Source: Frateuria_A sp051900425
GTDB lineage: Bacteria > Pseudomonadota > Gammaproteobacteria > Xanthomonadales > Rhodanobacteraceae
Assembly (NCBI RefSeq): GCF_051900425.1
Contig: NZ_JBHZGK010000001.1
Location: 310,001-374,000 of the forward strand
Length of the DNA: 64,000 bases
Direction of reading: 5' to 3'
Shown here: positions 34,492 through 42,693 of the stretch, piece after piece
Layout: the number at the start of each line of letters is the position of its first letter
Numbering within the stretch: the first letter of the stretch is position 1
The notes under the pieces: model-generated
Told to the model about the DNA's origin: nothing
The model's database searches: none
Seen by the model: the letters and a program-made list of their open reading frames with translations, nothing else
Program-made: the position numbers and the translations under genes

Positions 34492-35910
34492 TCAGGGCTT
34501 GTATACCTCGAACGCGCCGAAAGGCTCCAGCTGCGCGTCGATCGCCTTGGGATCGCCGACCACCACGATGCTCTGGTCCCTGGAGGCGAAGTACTTGCGC
34601 CCCATGGCCTGCACCTGGTCGGCGGTGACCTTGTTGGCTTCAGCGACGTAGCGGCCCAGGAAGTCCGGCGGCAGACCGTCGATCCAGTAGCCGGCCATGG
34701 TCGCCGTGAGCGCGCTCTGGATCTGGTTGCGCAGCAGGTAGATGCCGCCGACCAGCCGCTTGGCGCCGGTCAGTTCCTCCTCGCTGGGCGCCTGCGTGGC
34801 CATGCTGTCGTACAGCTTGGCCAGTTCCGCCAGCGTGGCGCCGGTGACCTCGTTGCGCACGTCGACCCGGGCGAACGCGCTGCCGCCGGCACGCTGGGCG
34901 TCGAACTGCGAGAACGGACTGTACGAATAACCCTTGTCCTCGCGGATGTCCTGCGTGATACGGCTGGTGAATCCGCCGCCGAGGATGGTGTCGGCCACGG
35001 TCAGCGGGATGAAGTCCGGGTTGCTGGCGGCGATCACCGGGCGGCCGTAGCGGATGTTGCTCTGCACCGCGCCGGTGCGCGGCACGATCAGGCGATCCGG
35101 CGATCCTTCATGCGGCGCGGGCGCGGTGCTGGCGAGCGCCTTGCCATCGGACTTCCAGCCGCCGAACGCATCGCTGGCCAGCTTGAACGCCTGGTCGGCG
35201 TCGATCCGGCCGACGATCACCAGCAGCGCCCGGTCGGGCTGGAAGCGGGCGTCATGCAACGCACGCAGCGTGTCGGGGCTGCTCGCCTGGACGCTGGCCT
35301 CGTCGAGCGCATCGCGTGCATACGGATGCGTCCCGAACGCAGCGTGGTCGAAGGCACGCTGTGCCTGCCAGTCGGGGTCGGCCTCCTGCACCTTCAGCTC
35401 CTGCATCGCGTTGGCCTGGGCCAGCGCGACCTCCTTGGCCGGGAAGCTCGGATGCAGCGCCGTATCGGCCACCAGTGCGATCAGCTCAGGGGCGTGCGAA
35501 GCCAGCGCGTCGGCGCGGATCGTAATGGCGTCGGCGTAGGCGCCCGTGCGGTAGTCGCCGCCGATGGATTGCAGCTTCTCGGCGATCTGGCGCGAGCTGA
35601 GCGAGGCGGTGCCCTCGTCGAGCAGGCGCGCCATCATCTCGGAGATAGCCGGGGTCTTGAGGTCGTCCGCGGCGGTGCCGCCCAGTACTGCCAGTTCCAC
35701 GTTGACCTTGGGCAATCCGTCGCGTGGCACGACCCACACCGTCAGGCCGTTGGGCAGGGTGCGGTGCTGGATCTGCGGGGTGGGCAGTGGTTTCTCGGGA
35801 CCGTAGGCCGGCAGGTCCTTCGGCAGCGGCCGGGTGGAGGCCTGCGCGAAACCTGCCAGCGAAAGCCCCACGGCCAGCGCGAGCAGCTTGAACGTCTTGT
35901 TCGTCTTCAT
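34492..35910 (-). CDS. M16 family peptidase subunit without zinc motif
   Basis: 472-aa exported protein (signal peptide MKTNKTFKLLALAVGLSLAG ending FAQA). It has the M16 fold: HRTLPNGLTVWVVPRDGLP, then a region where HxxEH should be but MMARLLDEGT is found. The C-terminal lobe has GGGFTSRITQDIREDKGYSYSP, the R-Y substrate-binding motif. It therefore lacks the catalytic zinc site and should be the inactive partner of the gene upstream, as in other two-subunit M16B proteases. ATG 35910 is chosen (AGGAT upstream); the gene starts just after the partner's stop. Confidence 0.9.
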   Translation of the reverse strand: MKTNKTFKLLALAVGLSLAGFAQASTRPLPKDLPAYGPEKPLPTPQIQHRTLPNGLTVWVVPRDGLPKVNVELAVLGGTAADDLKTPAISEMMARLLDEGTASLSSRQIAEKLQSIGGDYRTGAYADAITIRADALASHAPELIALVADTALHPSFPAKEVALAQANAMQELKVQEADPDWQAQRAFDHAAFGTHPYARDALDEASVQASSPDTLRALHDARFQPDRALLVIVGRIDADQAFKLASDAFGGWKSDGKALASTAPAPHEGSPDRLIVPRTGAVQSNIRYGRPVIAASNPDFIPLTVADTILGGGFTSRITQDIREDKGYSYSPFSQFDAQRAGGSAFARVDVRNEVTGATLAELAKLYDSMATQAPSEEELTGAKRLVGGIYLLRNQIQSALTATMAGYWIDGLPPDFLGRYVAEANKVTADQVQAMGRKYFASRDQSIVVVGDPKAIDAQLEPFGAFEVYKP

Positions 35911-35918
35911 GGCGATCC

Positions 35919-37292
35919 TCACTTGGCAGGGGCTTTGGCGGCGGCGACGGGACGGCGCACGACCACGCTGCGGTTGGCGTCGGTGAGATACGTGCGGGCG
36001 ACGCGCTTGATGTCCTCGGCGCGCACCGCTTCGATCCAGCCCGGCATCTTATTGGCGACATGCGCATCGCCCCACAGCGTCTGCAGCTTGGCCATCGTGT
36101 CTGCGCGGTTGATGAAGGACTCCAGGCCGCCGTACCAGTCCGACAGCATCTTGGTCTTCACACTGGCCAGCGTGGCGTCGTCCACGCCTTCGGTGGCGAC
36201 CTTGGCGATCTCTTCATCGAGTGCGGCGAGCACCTGGTCGGGCGTGGCGTTGGGCTTGTAGATGGCGAACAGGCCTAGCAGTGCGGGGCCGGCGTAGTCG
36301 CTGCCGTCGCCCAGCGGGAAGTTCATGCCGCCCTGGATGTTGAGCAGCAGCTGGCGGCCCTTGACCAGGCCCTGGTAAAAGCGCGAAGCGTCGTCGCCGA
36401 CCAGCAGTTGCGAGAGCACCATCATCGGTACCTGGTCGGCGCTTCCGCGCGGCGGCATCTTCCAGCCGACCGCCAGCGCCGGCACCTTGGCCAGCGCGTC
36501 CGTTTCCTCGGCGTGGCGCGGCTTGGTGTTGAGCGGCTCGGACACGTCCGGGCGCTTGGGCAGATCGCGCGCGGGGATGTCGCCGAAGTACTGCTGCGCC
36601 AGTTTGAACGCTTCATCCGGCGTGACGTCACCGGCGATGCCCAGCACCGCGTTGGCCGGCTGGTAGAACGTATCGTGGAAGGTCTTCACGTCCGCGATGG
36701 AGGCGTGGTCCAGATCCTTGAATGAGCCGTAGCCATCGTGCTTGTTGGCCCACTTGTCGAAGGCCAGCGCGTTGAGGTCGGTCCAGAAGAACAGGCCGTA
36801 GGGCTGGTTCTTCACGTTGACGCGGATTTCTTCCTTGACGACGTTCTGCTGGTTGGCCAGGTTCTTGGCACTGAAGTCGAGCGACTTCATGCGATCGGCC
36901 TCCAGCCACAGGATCGGCGCCAGCGCGGAGGAGGGCGCCGAGGCGATGTAGTTGGTGTAGTCGGCGCGGGTCGAGCCGTTGAATACGCCGCCGCCACCCT
37001 GGATTACCCGTTCGAAGGTGCCCTTGGGCGCGTCCGGCGTGCCCTCGAACATCAGGTGTTCGAACAGGTGAGCGAAGCCGGTGCGGTTCTGTGGCTCCAG
37101 GCGCATGCCTACGTGGTAGACCATGCTGATGCCCACGGTGGGCGAGCTGTGATCCTCGGAAACCACCACGGTCATGCCGTTGTCGAGCTTCTTGACGGCG
37201 ACCGGCAATTTCCACGTATCGCGGTCGGCGGCGTGCGCCGCGAGGGCCAGGCCCAATCCCGCCACCAGGGCGGCCATGCGTAAAACGCGCAT
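35919..37292 (-). CDS. M16 family zinc peptidase, active subunit
   Basis: 457-aa exported metalloprotease (signal peptide MRVLRMAALVAGLGLALAAH). The inverted zinc motif HLFEH is at about residues 74-78 (TGFAHLFEHLMFEGT), with a downstream glutamate region EEIRVNVKNQPYG. The C-terminal lobe has LLGLFAIYKPN. The start ATG 37292 follows AAGGAG by six bases. Together with the next gene it forms an active/inactive pair in the periplasm, probably degrading peptides or misfolded fragments. Its stop lies eight bases before the partner's start. Confidence 0.93.
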   Translation of the reverse strand: MRVLRMAALVAGLGLALAAHAADRDTWKLPVAVKKLDNGMTVVVSEDHSSPTVGISMVYHVGMRLEPQNRTGFAHLFEHLMFEGTPDAPKGTFERVIQGGGGVFNGSTRADYTNYIASAPSSALAPILWLEADRMKSLDFSAKNLANQQNVVKEEIRVNVKNQPYGLFFWTDLNALAFDKWANKHDGYGSFKDLDHASIADVKTFHDTFYQPANAVLGIAGDVTPDEAFKLAQQYFGDIPARDLPKRPDVSEPLNTKPRHAEETDALAKVPALAVGWKMPPRGSADQVPMMVLSQLLVGDDASRFYQGLVKGRQLLLNIQGGMNFPLGDGSDYAGPALLGLFAIYKPNATPDQVLAALDEEIAKVATEGVDDATLASVKTKMLSDWYGGLESFINRADTMAKLQTLWGDAHVANKMPGWIEAVRAEDIKRVARTYLTDANRSVVVRRPVAAAKAPAK

Positions 37293-37390
37293 CTGCATCT
37301 CCTTTGTCCACGCGAATGGAAGCCCGATCCTGCGGCGGTGGGGGAAGGGGTGCAAGTGACGTTTGGGAGGTGCGTGCGGGCGCAGGCCCG

Positions 37391-37526
37391 ACCCTTCCCC
37401 CGTTTACGGGGGAGGGTGCCCGAAGGGCGGATGGGGGCGTCCTTGCGAGGGGCTTACCTGGGCCGCGCGCCCAGAGGCGCCCCCATCCGCCTGTCGGCAG
37501 CTTCCCCCGCGTTCGCGGGGGAAGCT
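37391..37526. repeat. Family-C REP-like pair
   Basis: Units at 37391-37439 (CCTTCCCCCG..CGGGGGAGGG, then GCCCGAAGGGCGGATGGGGG) and 37478-37526 (GCCCCCATCCGCCTGTCGGC, then CTTCCCCCGCG..CGGGGGAAG) face outward, the reverse arrangement of the 27.3-kb pair. They lie between lplA and the M16 operon. Confidence 0.85.
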
Positions 37527-37566
37527 CGGTGACGGGGAGCTCGGTGCGCGGGTCGCGACCGCGGTC

Positions 37567-38343
37567 TCAGGGGACGTCGGCGGTCCAGGCGGTGCTGGAG
37601 AACTTTTCCCTGGCCAGCATTTCGGCCTGGGCCAGTTCGTCCGGGCGCAGCGTGTCGTCGACCATTCCGTGCCGGTGGCGGAAGGTGGCGATCATGTGGT
37701 CGATGATCGCCGCGCGCGGCAGGCCGGTCTGGCTGCGCAGCGGGTCGACGCGCTTGGCGGCGCTTTGCGTGCCCTTGTCCGAGAGCTTCTCGCGACCAAT
37801 GCGCAGGACCTCGAGCATCTTGGTCGCATCGATGTCGTAGGCCATGGTGACGTGGTGCAGCACGGCGCCGCCGCGGTGGGCCTGCGCGGCGCCGGCGATC
37901 TTGCCGCCGGCGGAAGTTATGTCGTTCAGCGGCTGGTACCAGGCCTCGATGCCCAGCTCGGCGAGCGCCTCCAGCGTCCAGGCGTCCATCCACGCGTAGG
38001 CCTCCTGGAAGCTCATGCCCTTGATCAGCGAGAGCGGTGCGTAGATCGACCAGGTGATGGTGTTGCCCGGTTCGATGAACATGGCGCCGCCGCCGGAGAC
38101 GCGGCGCACGACCTCGATGCCATGGCGGCGCGCGGCCTCCGCGTCGACCTCGTTGCGCAACGACTGGAAGCGGCCGATCACCACCGCGGGGCCGCCCCAT
38201 TCCCAGATGCGCAGCGTCGGCGGCCGGTGGCCGGCGCCGACTTCGTGGGTGAGCACCTCGTCCAGCGCCATGTGCAGCGCGGGCGGTTGCGGGTCCGTGT
38301 GGATCAGCTGCCAGGCGTGGTCGCGCCAAAGCGTGCGGGTCAT
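37567..38343 (-). CDS. lplA: Lipoate-protein ligase A, catalytic domain only
   Basis: 258-aa biotin/lipoate ligase-fold enzyme. Conserved motifs are RRVSGGGAMFIEPGN (family RRxSGGGxVxHD-like) and ITSAGGKIAGAAQ with the catalytic lysine near residue 147, plus VLHHVTMAYDID. It lacks the roughly 90-residue C-terminal accessory domain found in E. coli LplA; that domain is encoded by the gene just upstream, which overlaps it by four bases. It should adenylate lipoate and load it on the E2/GcvH domains. Confidence 0.9.
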   Translation of the reverse strand: MTRTLWRDHAWQLIHTDPQPPALHMALDEVLTHEVGAGHRPPTLRIWEWGGPAVVIGRFQSLRNEVDAEAARRHGIEVVRRVSGGGAMFIEPGNTITWSIYAPLSLIKGMSFQEAYAWMDAWTLEALAELGIEAWYQPLNDITSAGGKIAGAAQAHRGGAVLHHVTMAYDIDATKMLEVLRIGREKLSDKGTQSAAKRVDPLRSQTGLPRAAIIDHMIATFRHRHGMVDDTLRPDELAQAEMLAREKFSSTAWTADVP

Positions 38344-38645
38344 GGGGCCATTCCCTGGTCGATGGCGTGCTGGTCGATGGCGCGGCGGACGGCGACCGCG
38401 ATGGCTTCGGGTGAGATGCCGTACATCATCACGCCCGGTGCAAGTCGGGCCCGCACCGCGGCGGCGAGCATGTGTTCGTCCGCATCGGCGCGCTGCCCTT
38501 CCAGCGCGGCGTCGATGGCGTGCAGGGCATCGTCCGGTTCGAGGAAGAAGTCGCCGCTCACCTGCACCTGGGCCAGGCAGCCGCCAACGATGGACAGGTC
38601 CACCACGATCAACTTGCCGCCGGGCATCTTGTACTCGCCGTGCAT
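38340..38645 (-). CDS. Lipoate-protein ligase accessory domain (LplB-like)
   Basis: 101-aa stand-alone copy of the lipoate-ligase C-terminal domain. MHGEYKMPGGKLIVVDLSI and VQVSGDFFLEPDDALHAID match the K-x-P-GGKL..V and SGDFFxxPE signatures of that domain. Strong ribosome binding site GGAGG before ATG 38645. It is followed by lplA with an ATGA overlap. This two-subunit layout is known from Thermoplasma LplA/LplB, where the small subunit is needed for lipoate activation. Gene order here is accessory first. Confidence 0.85.
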   Translation of the reverse strand: MHGEYKMPGGKLIVVDLSIVGGCLAQVQVSGDFFLEPDDALHAIDAALEGQRADADEHMLAAAVRARLAPGVMMYGISPEAIAVAVRRAIDQHAIDQGMAP

Positions 38646-38697
38646 GGGTCCCTCCGCTCGCGCCGGCGGGAAGGCTAGCGCAGAGGCGTCTCGCGCG

Positions 38698-39114
38698 TCA
38701 GTGACCGCGCTCGTGGAAATGCCCGGTTCCGGTGCCGATGGAGAGGCTGACGCCGCCCCTGGGATGGTCGCAGCTGCCGAACGCCTTGCTGAGGCTGACC
38801 ATGCCGTGCTGGTAGTTGCCGTCCACGTGGCTGCCGCCCATGACGCCCACGCCCACGCTGCCGTGGAGCTGCGCCTGGTCGTAGGTGGCGTCGTCGCAGT
38901 CGTCCGTCGCGATGTCCTCGTCCGCGGCGGTACGGCCGCTGTGGTCGCCGTAGTAGACGCCGGGAGCGCTGGCCGGTTTCGGCGCCGTGCTCGCCGCAGC
39001 GGGCAGGTCGCTGGGCGGGAGTTTCAGGTTCAACGGCTGGCTGGCGCTCTGCGACCAGGCCGGCGTGGCCAGGACGGCGGCGAGTAAAGCAGCGGCGGAA
39101 AGAAGGGAGCGCAT
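38698..39114 (-). CDS. Exported hypothetical protein
   Basis: 138-aa protein with a clear signal peptide (MRSLLSAAALLAAVLATPAWS, cleavage after AWS). The mature part is Pro/Ala/Ser-rich at first (PSDLPAAASTAPKPASAPG), then has an acidic patch (ADEDIATDDCDDATYDQAQ) and a Gly-rich end with several histidines (GSHVDGNYQHG, GTGHFHERGH). Two cysteines (CDD, CDH) could pair. No family is recognised. It lies 52 bases upstream of the lipoate-ligase pair on the same strand. Metal binding is possible from composition, but that is speculation. Confidence 0.75.
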   Translation of the reverse strand: MRSLLSAAALLAAVLATPAWSQSASQPLNLKLPPSDLPAAASTAPKPASAPGVYYGDHSGRTAADEDIATDDCDDATYDQAQLHGSVGVGVMGGSHVDGNYQHGMVSLSKAFGSCDHPRGGVSLSIGTGTGHFHERGH

Positions 39115-39227
39115 GGGAGATCCGGTCGGACGGTGCCTGTATTCAACGGGCGGGGCGCGGTCAGGTGTACCGGGGTTGGAGTGGTGGCTGGCGTGAAAGT
39201 TCTCGGTGAAGAGACACGCCGTTGTGC

Positions 39228-39343
39228 TTCCTCTCCCCTCCGTGGCTGTGGCTCGCCGGGACGATCGATCGGGCCCCGCTTTGGTTCCAGATGACCGCAA
39301 GCGTGGCCCCTCACCCCGGCCCTCTCCCCGGCGGGGAGAGGGA
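39228..39343. repeat. Family-B REP-like elements between parC and small exported gene
   Basis: A partial unit is at 39229-39243 (CTTCCTCTCCCCTCC) and a full unit at 39306-39343 (GGCCCCTCACCCCGGCCCTC, then CCCCGGCGGGGAGAGGG). Confidence 0.75.
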
Positions 39344-39371
39344 GCAGTTCGCGGCGGCTTGCGGTTACGCG

Positions 39372-41612
39372 TCAACCCGTGGTCTCGATCCGCTCCACGC
39401 GCCGCAGGCCGCGGGGCAGCAGGCCGCCACGGGTGGCGCGGTTGCCGCCGTACTCGACCAGGTCGTTCCAGCGCAGCGTGAGCTTGCGCTGGCCAGCGTA
39501 GAGCGTCACCTCGCCCTTGCCCTCGGCGACCACGGCGATGCCGGCAACGCGTTCCTCGCCGCTGGCCAGCTTGGCCTTGGGCACCTCGATCAGCTTGTTG
39601 CCCTTGCCCTTGTCCAGTTCCGGCAGCTCGGCCACGGAAAACATCAGCAGGTGGCCTTCGGTGGTGACCACCACGATGCGGTCGCGCGCCGGATCCGCGC
39701 TGGCCTGGGGCGCCAGGATCTTCGCTCCCTCGCTCAGGCTGATGATCTGCTTGCCCGCCTTGTTGCGGCCGGTGAGCGCCTCGAAGCGGGCCACGAAGCC
39801 ATAGCCGAAGTCGGTGGCCAGGATCAGCCGCGTGTCGTTGTCGCCGGCGGTGAGGGCGTCGAAGCCGGCGCCGGCCGGTGGGCTGAAGCGGCCGGTGAGC
39901 GGTTCGCCGTTGCCGCGCGCCGAGGGCAGGGTGTGCGCCGGCGTGGAGTAGCTGCGGCCGGTGGAATCGATCACCGCGATCTGCTGGGTGGTGCGCGCCT
40001 TCACCGCCGCGAGCAGGCCGTCGCCCTCGCGGTAGTTGAGGCCCTCGGCATCGACGTCGTGGCCCTTGGCGGCGCGGATCCAGCCCTTCTGCGAAAGCAC
40101 CACGGTGACCGGCTCGCTGGCGACCAGCGCGCTCTCGTCCAGCGCCTGCGCCACTTCGCGTTCGACCAGCGGCGAGCGGCGCGCGTCGCCGTATTTGACG
40201 GCATCGGCGCGCAGCTCTTCCTTGATCAGGCCCTTGAGCTTGGCGGGTGACTTGAGCAGCACGTTGATGCGCGCGCGCTCCTCCTCGAGCTGGTTGCGCT
40301 CGGCCTCGATCTTCATTTCCTCCAGGCGCGCGAGCTGCCGCAGCCTGGTCTCGAGGATGTAGTCGGCCTGTTCCTCGGACAGCCTGAAGCGCTTCATCAG
40401 CACCGGCTTGGGCTCGTCCTCCGAGCGCACGATGCGGATGACCTCGTCCAGGTTGAGGTAGGCAATGTGCAGGCCTTCGAGCAGGTGCAGGCGCCGTTCG
40501 ACCTTGCCCAGGCGATGGTTGAGGCGACGCGTCACCGTGTCCGTGCGGAAGGTCAGCCACTCGGCGAGGATCTTCTTCAGGTCCTTCACCTGGGGGCGGC
40601 CGTCCAGGCCGATCATGTTGAGATTGACGCGGTAACTCTTCTCCAGGTCGGTGGTGGCGAACAGGTGCTGCATCACCTCGGCCGAATCGACGCGGTTGGA
40701 GCGCGGTACGACGACCAGGCGGATCGGGTTTTCGTGGTCGGACTCGTCGCGCAGGTCCTCCACCATCGGCAGCTTCTTGGCGCGCATCTGCGCGGCGATC
40801 TGCTCGAGGATCTTCGAGGGGCTGACCTGGTGCGGCAGCGCGGTGATGACGATGTTGCCGTCCTCCACCTGGTACACCGCACGGGCGCGCAGCGAGCCGG
40901 TGCCGGTCTGGTAGATCGACAGCAATTCCTTGCGCGGGGTGATGATCTCGGCCGCGGTCGGGTAGTCGGGGCCGGGCACGTGCCCGGCCAGGTCCGCGAC
41001 GGTGGCATCGGGGTTGTCCAGCAGGTGGATGCAGGCGGCCACCACCTCGCGCAGGTTGTGCGGCGGGATGTCGGTGGCCATGCCCACGGCGATGCCCATC
41101 GAGCCGTTGAGCAGTACATGCGGCACGCGTGCAGGCAGCCAGGACGGCTCCTCCAGCGTACCGTCGAAGTTGGGTACCCAGTCGACCGTGCCGTGCGCCA
41201 GCTCGCCCAGCAGCGCCTCGGCGATCGGGCTGAGCTTCGACTCGGTGTAGCGCATCGCCGCGAAGCTTTTCGGGTCGTCCGGCGAGCCGAAGTTGCCCTG
41301 GCCGTCGACCAGCGGATAGCGATACGAGAACGGCTGCGCCATCAGCACCATCGCCTCGTAGCACGAGGTGTCGCCGTGCGGATGGAACTTGCCGATCACG
41401 TCGCCGATGGTGCGCGCGGATTTCTTGGGCTTGGCGGTGGCGGCCAGGCCGAGCTCGCTCATCGCATAGATGATGCGCCGCTGCACTGGCTTGAGGCCGT
41501 CGCCCACGAAGGGCAGGGCGCGATCGAGCACCACGTACATCGAGTAGTCGAGGTAGGCCCGCTCGGCGTATTCCTTGAGCGGGATCTGTTCGAAATTGGC
41601 TTGCAGGTTCAT
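39372..41612 (-). CDS. parC: DNA topoisomerase IV subunit A
   Basis: Decatenating type IIA topoisomerase subunit of 746 aa. The N-terminus is MNLQANFEQIPLKEYAERAY. The breakage-reunion domain includes KPVQRRIIYAMSELGL, GDVIGKFHPHGDTSCYEAMV and the catalytic-tyrosine region AAMRYTESKLSP. The C-terminal half carries the beta-pinwheel repeats. It is shorter at the C-terminus than GyrA, and lacks the GyrA box. ATG 41612 is chosen because it begins the conserved N-terminus; no parE is present in the window. Confidence 0.95.
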   Translation of the reverse strand: MNLQANFEQIPLKEYAERAYLDYSMYVVLDRALPFVGDGLKPVQRRIIYAMSELGLAATAKPKKSARTIGDVIGKFHPHGDTSCYEAMVLMAQPFSYRYPLVDGQGNFGSPDDPKSFAAMRYTESKLSPIAEALLGELAHGTVDWVPNFDGTLEEPSWLPARVPHVLLNGSMGIAVGMATDIPPHNLREVVAACIHLLDNPDATVADLAGHVPGPDYPTAAEIITPRKELLSIYQTGTGSLRARAVYQVEDGNIVITALPHQVSPSKILEQIAAQMRAKKLPMVEDLRDESDHENPIRLVVVPRSNRVDSAEVMQHLFATTDLEKSYRVNLNMIGLDGRPQVKDLKKILAEWLTFRTDTVTRRLNHRLGKVERRLHLLEGLHIAYLNLDEVIRIVRSEDEPKPVLMKRFRLSEEQADYILETRLRQLARLEEMKIEAERNQLEEERARINVLLKSPAKLKGLIKEELRADAVKYGDARRSPLVEREVAQALDESALVASEPVTVVLSQKGWIRAAKGHDVDAEGLNYREGDGLLAAVKARTTQQIAVIDSTGRSYSTPAHTLPSARGNGEPLTGRFSPPAGAGFDALTAGDNDTRLILATDFGYGFVARFEALTGRNKAGKQIISLSEGAKILAPQASADPARDRIVVVTTEGHLLMFSVAELPELDKGKGNKLIEVPKAKLASGEERVAGIAVVAEGKGEVTLYAGQRKLTLRWNDLVEYGGNRATRGGLLPRGLRRVERIETTG

Positions 41613-41738
41613 GCGGGGGTTTCTTGCACGGGTAACCGGCCGATGGTGCCAGATCGGCCGCGGAGGGGACAGCGGGGAGGCTGGGCAGGGGCGCTCGTGC
41701 ACGCCCGTGTTGGCTGCCTCGCGCTATCGGGGTGTCCT

Positions 41739-41799
41739 TGCAGGAGCGCACCTGTGCGCGACCGCGATGCTCCCGGTCGCGCACAGGTGCGCTCCTGCA
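41739..41799. repeat. Perfect 25-bp family-A inverted repeat
   Basis: The arms at 41739-41763 and 41775-41799 begin TGCAGGAGCGCACCTGTGCG, are fully complementary, and have an 11-base loop. The element lies 20 bases after the GumN/TraB stop, between it and parC. Confidence 0.95.
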
Positions 41800-41819
41800 G
41801 GTGGTGTTCCAGGTCTGGC

Positions 41820-42686
41820 CTACAGGCGATCGACGTTCTCGCCCTGCTTTTCGAGCTGTTCCTGCAGGCTGTCCGGGCCGGCGAGGTGCGCGGCACCGAC
41901 GGCGACGAAAACCGTTCCCGGCTGCTGCAGCATCGCGGCAACCCGCCTGGCCCAGGCCTCGTTCCGCTCGACCAGCAGGCGCTGGTAGAGCTGGGGCTCT
42001 TCCTTGCGCATCAGGTCGTTCTCCAGGCGGGCCAGCGCTTTGTCGTCGCCGCGCTTCCAGGCCTGGATGATCGCCTCGAGGTCCACCGTGGCGCGCTCGG
42101 TGTCGCGCAGGGTCGAACGGAGCATGGCCAGCTGCATGGCTTGCGGCATGTCCGCGAGGAACCGGATCTGCTGCTCGGCCGTTTCCAGCGCGCGCACCGG
42201 TTTGCCGGCTTTTTCCATTGCCGCGCGCAGCTGCCGGTCCACGCCTTGCGCCGGGTCCAGTCCAGCCTGCGTGAGCGGTGCGACCGTCAGGGTGAGCGCG
42301 GCCAGCCACGGACGCATCATGTTGAGAGACGCCACGCCGCCGGGCACGTTGGCCAGGCGCGCGGCGCGTTCGAGCCGGTCGCGGTCGAACGGCGTGAGCA
42401 GGCCGGTGAGCGGGTGCGCCATGTCCATCCCGTAACGCAGCACCAGCGCGGTCATGTTGGCCTGGTCGTCGTCCACGATCTCCACGTACAGCGCCTGGCT
42501 GTCGGCCAGCGCCTTGTCCAGCGCCGGGAAGCGCCAGTCGGTGTCGTGTGGCAGCAGGTGCACGGTGCCGAACAGGTAGATCGTGGTGTCGGCGTCCCTG
42601 ACCACCCAAAGGCCCGGGCGGGCCATCGCGGGGCCGGCGACCGACGCCAGCAGGAGTGCAAACAGGAGGGCGCGCATCCGCATCAT
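41820..42686 (-). CDS. TraB/GumN family protein
   Basis: 288-aa exported protein of the TraB/GumN family. It has a signal peptide (MRALLFALLLASVAGPAMA), then LWVVRDADTTIYLFGTVHLL, whose GTVH is the family's first motif, and VFVAVGAAHLAGPDSL at the end with the second (GxxH). Conserved glutamates occur in YVEIVDDD. Members resemble metal-dependent peptidases of the Tiki fold, but most bacterial ones are uncharacterised. It is eight bases after the hydrolase gene and probably co-transcribed with it. Confidence 0.9.
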   Translation of the reverse strand: MMRMRALLFALLLASVAGPAMARPGLWVVRDADTTIYLFGTVHLLPHDTDWRFPALDKALADSQALYVEIVDDDQANMTALVLRYGMDMAHPLTGLLTPFDRDRLERAARLANVPGGVASLNMMRPWLAALTLTVAPLTQAGLDPAQGVDRQLRAAMEKAGKPVRALETAEQQIRFLADMPQAMQLAMLRSTLRDTERATVDLEAIIQAWKRGDDKALARLENDLMRKEEPQLYQRLLVERNEAWARRVAAMLQQPGTVFVAVGAAHLAGPDSLQEQLEKQGENVDRL

Positions 42687-42693
42687 GGGCCGC

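Noticed and set aside
34492..35910. Active M16 protease
   Set aside because: The HxxEH motif is missing (MMARLLDEGT instead), so it is called an inactive subunit.
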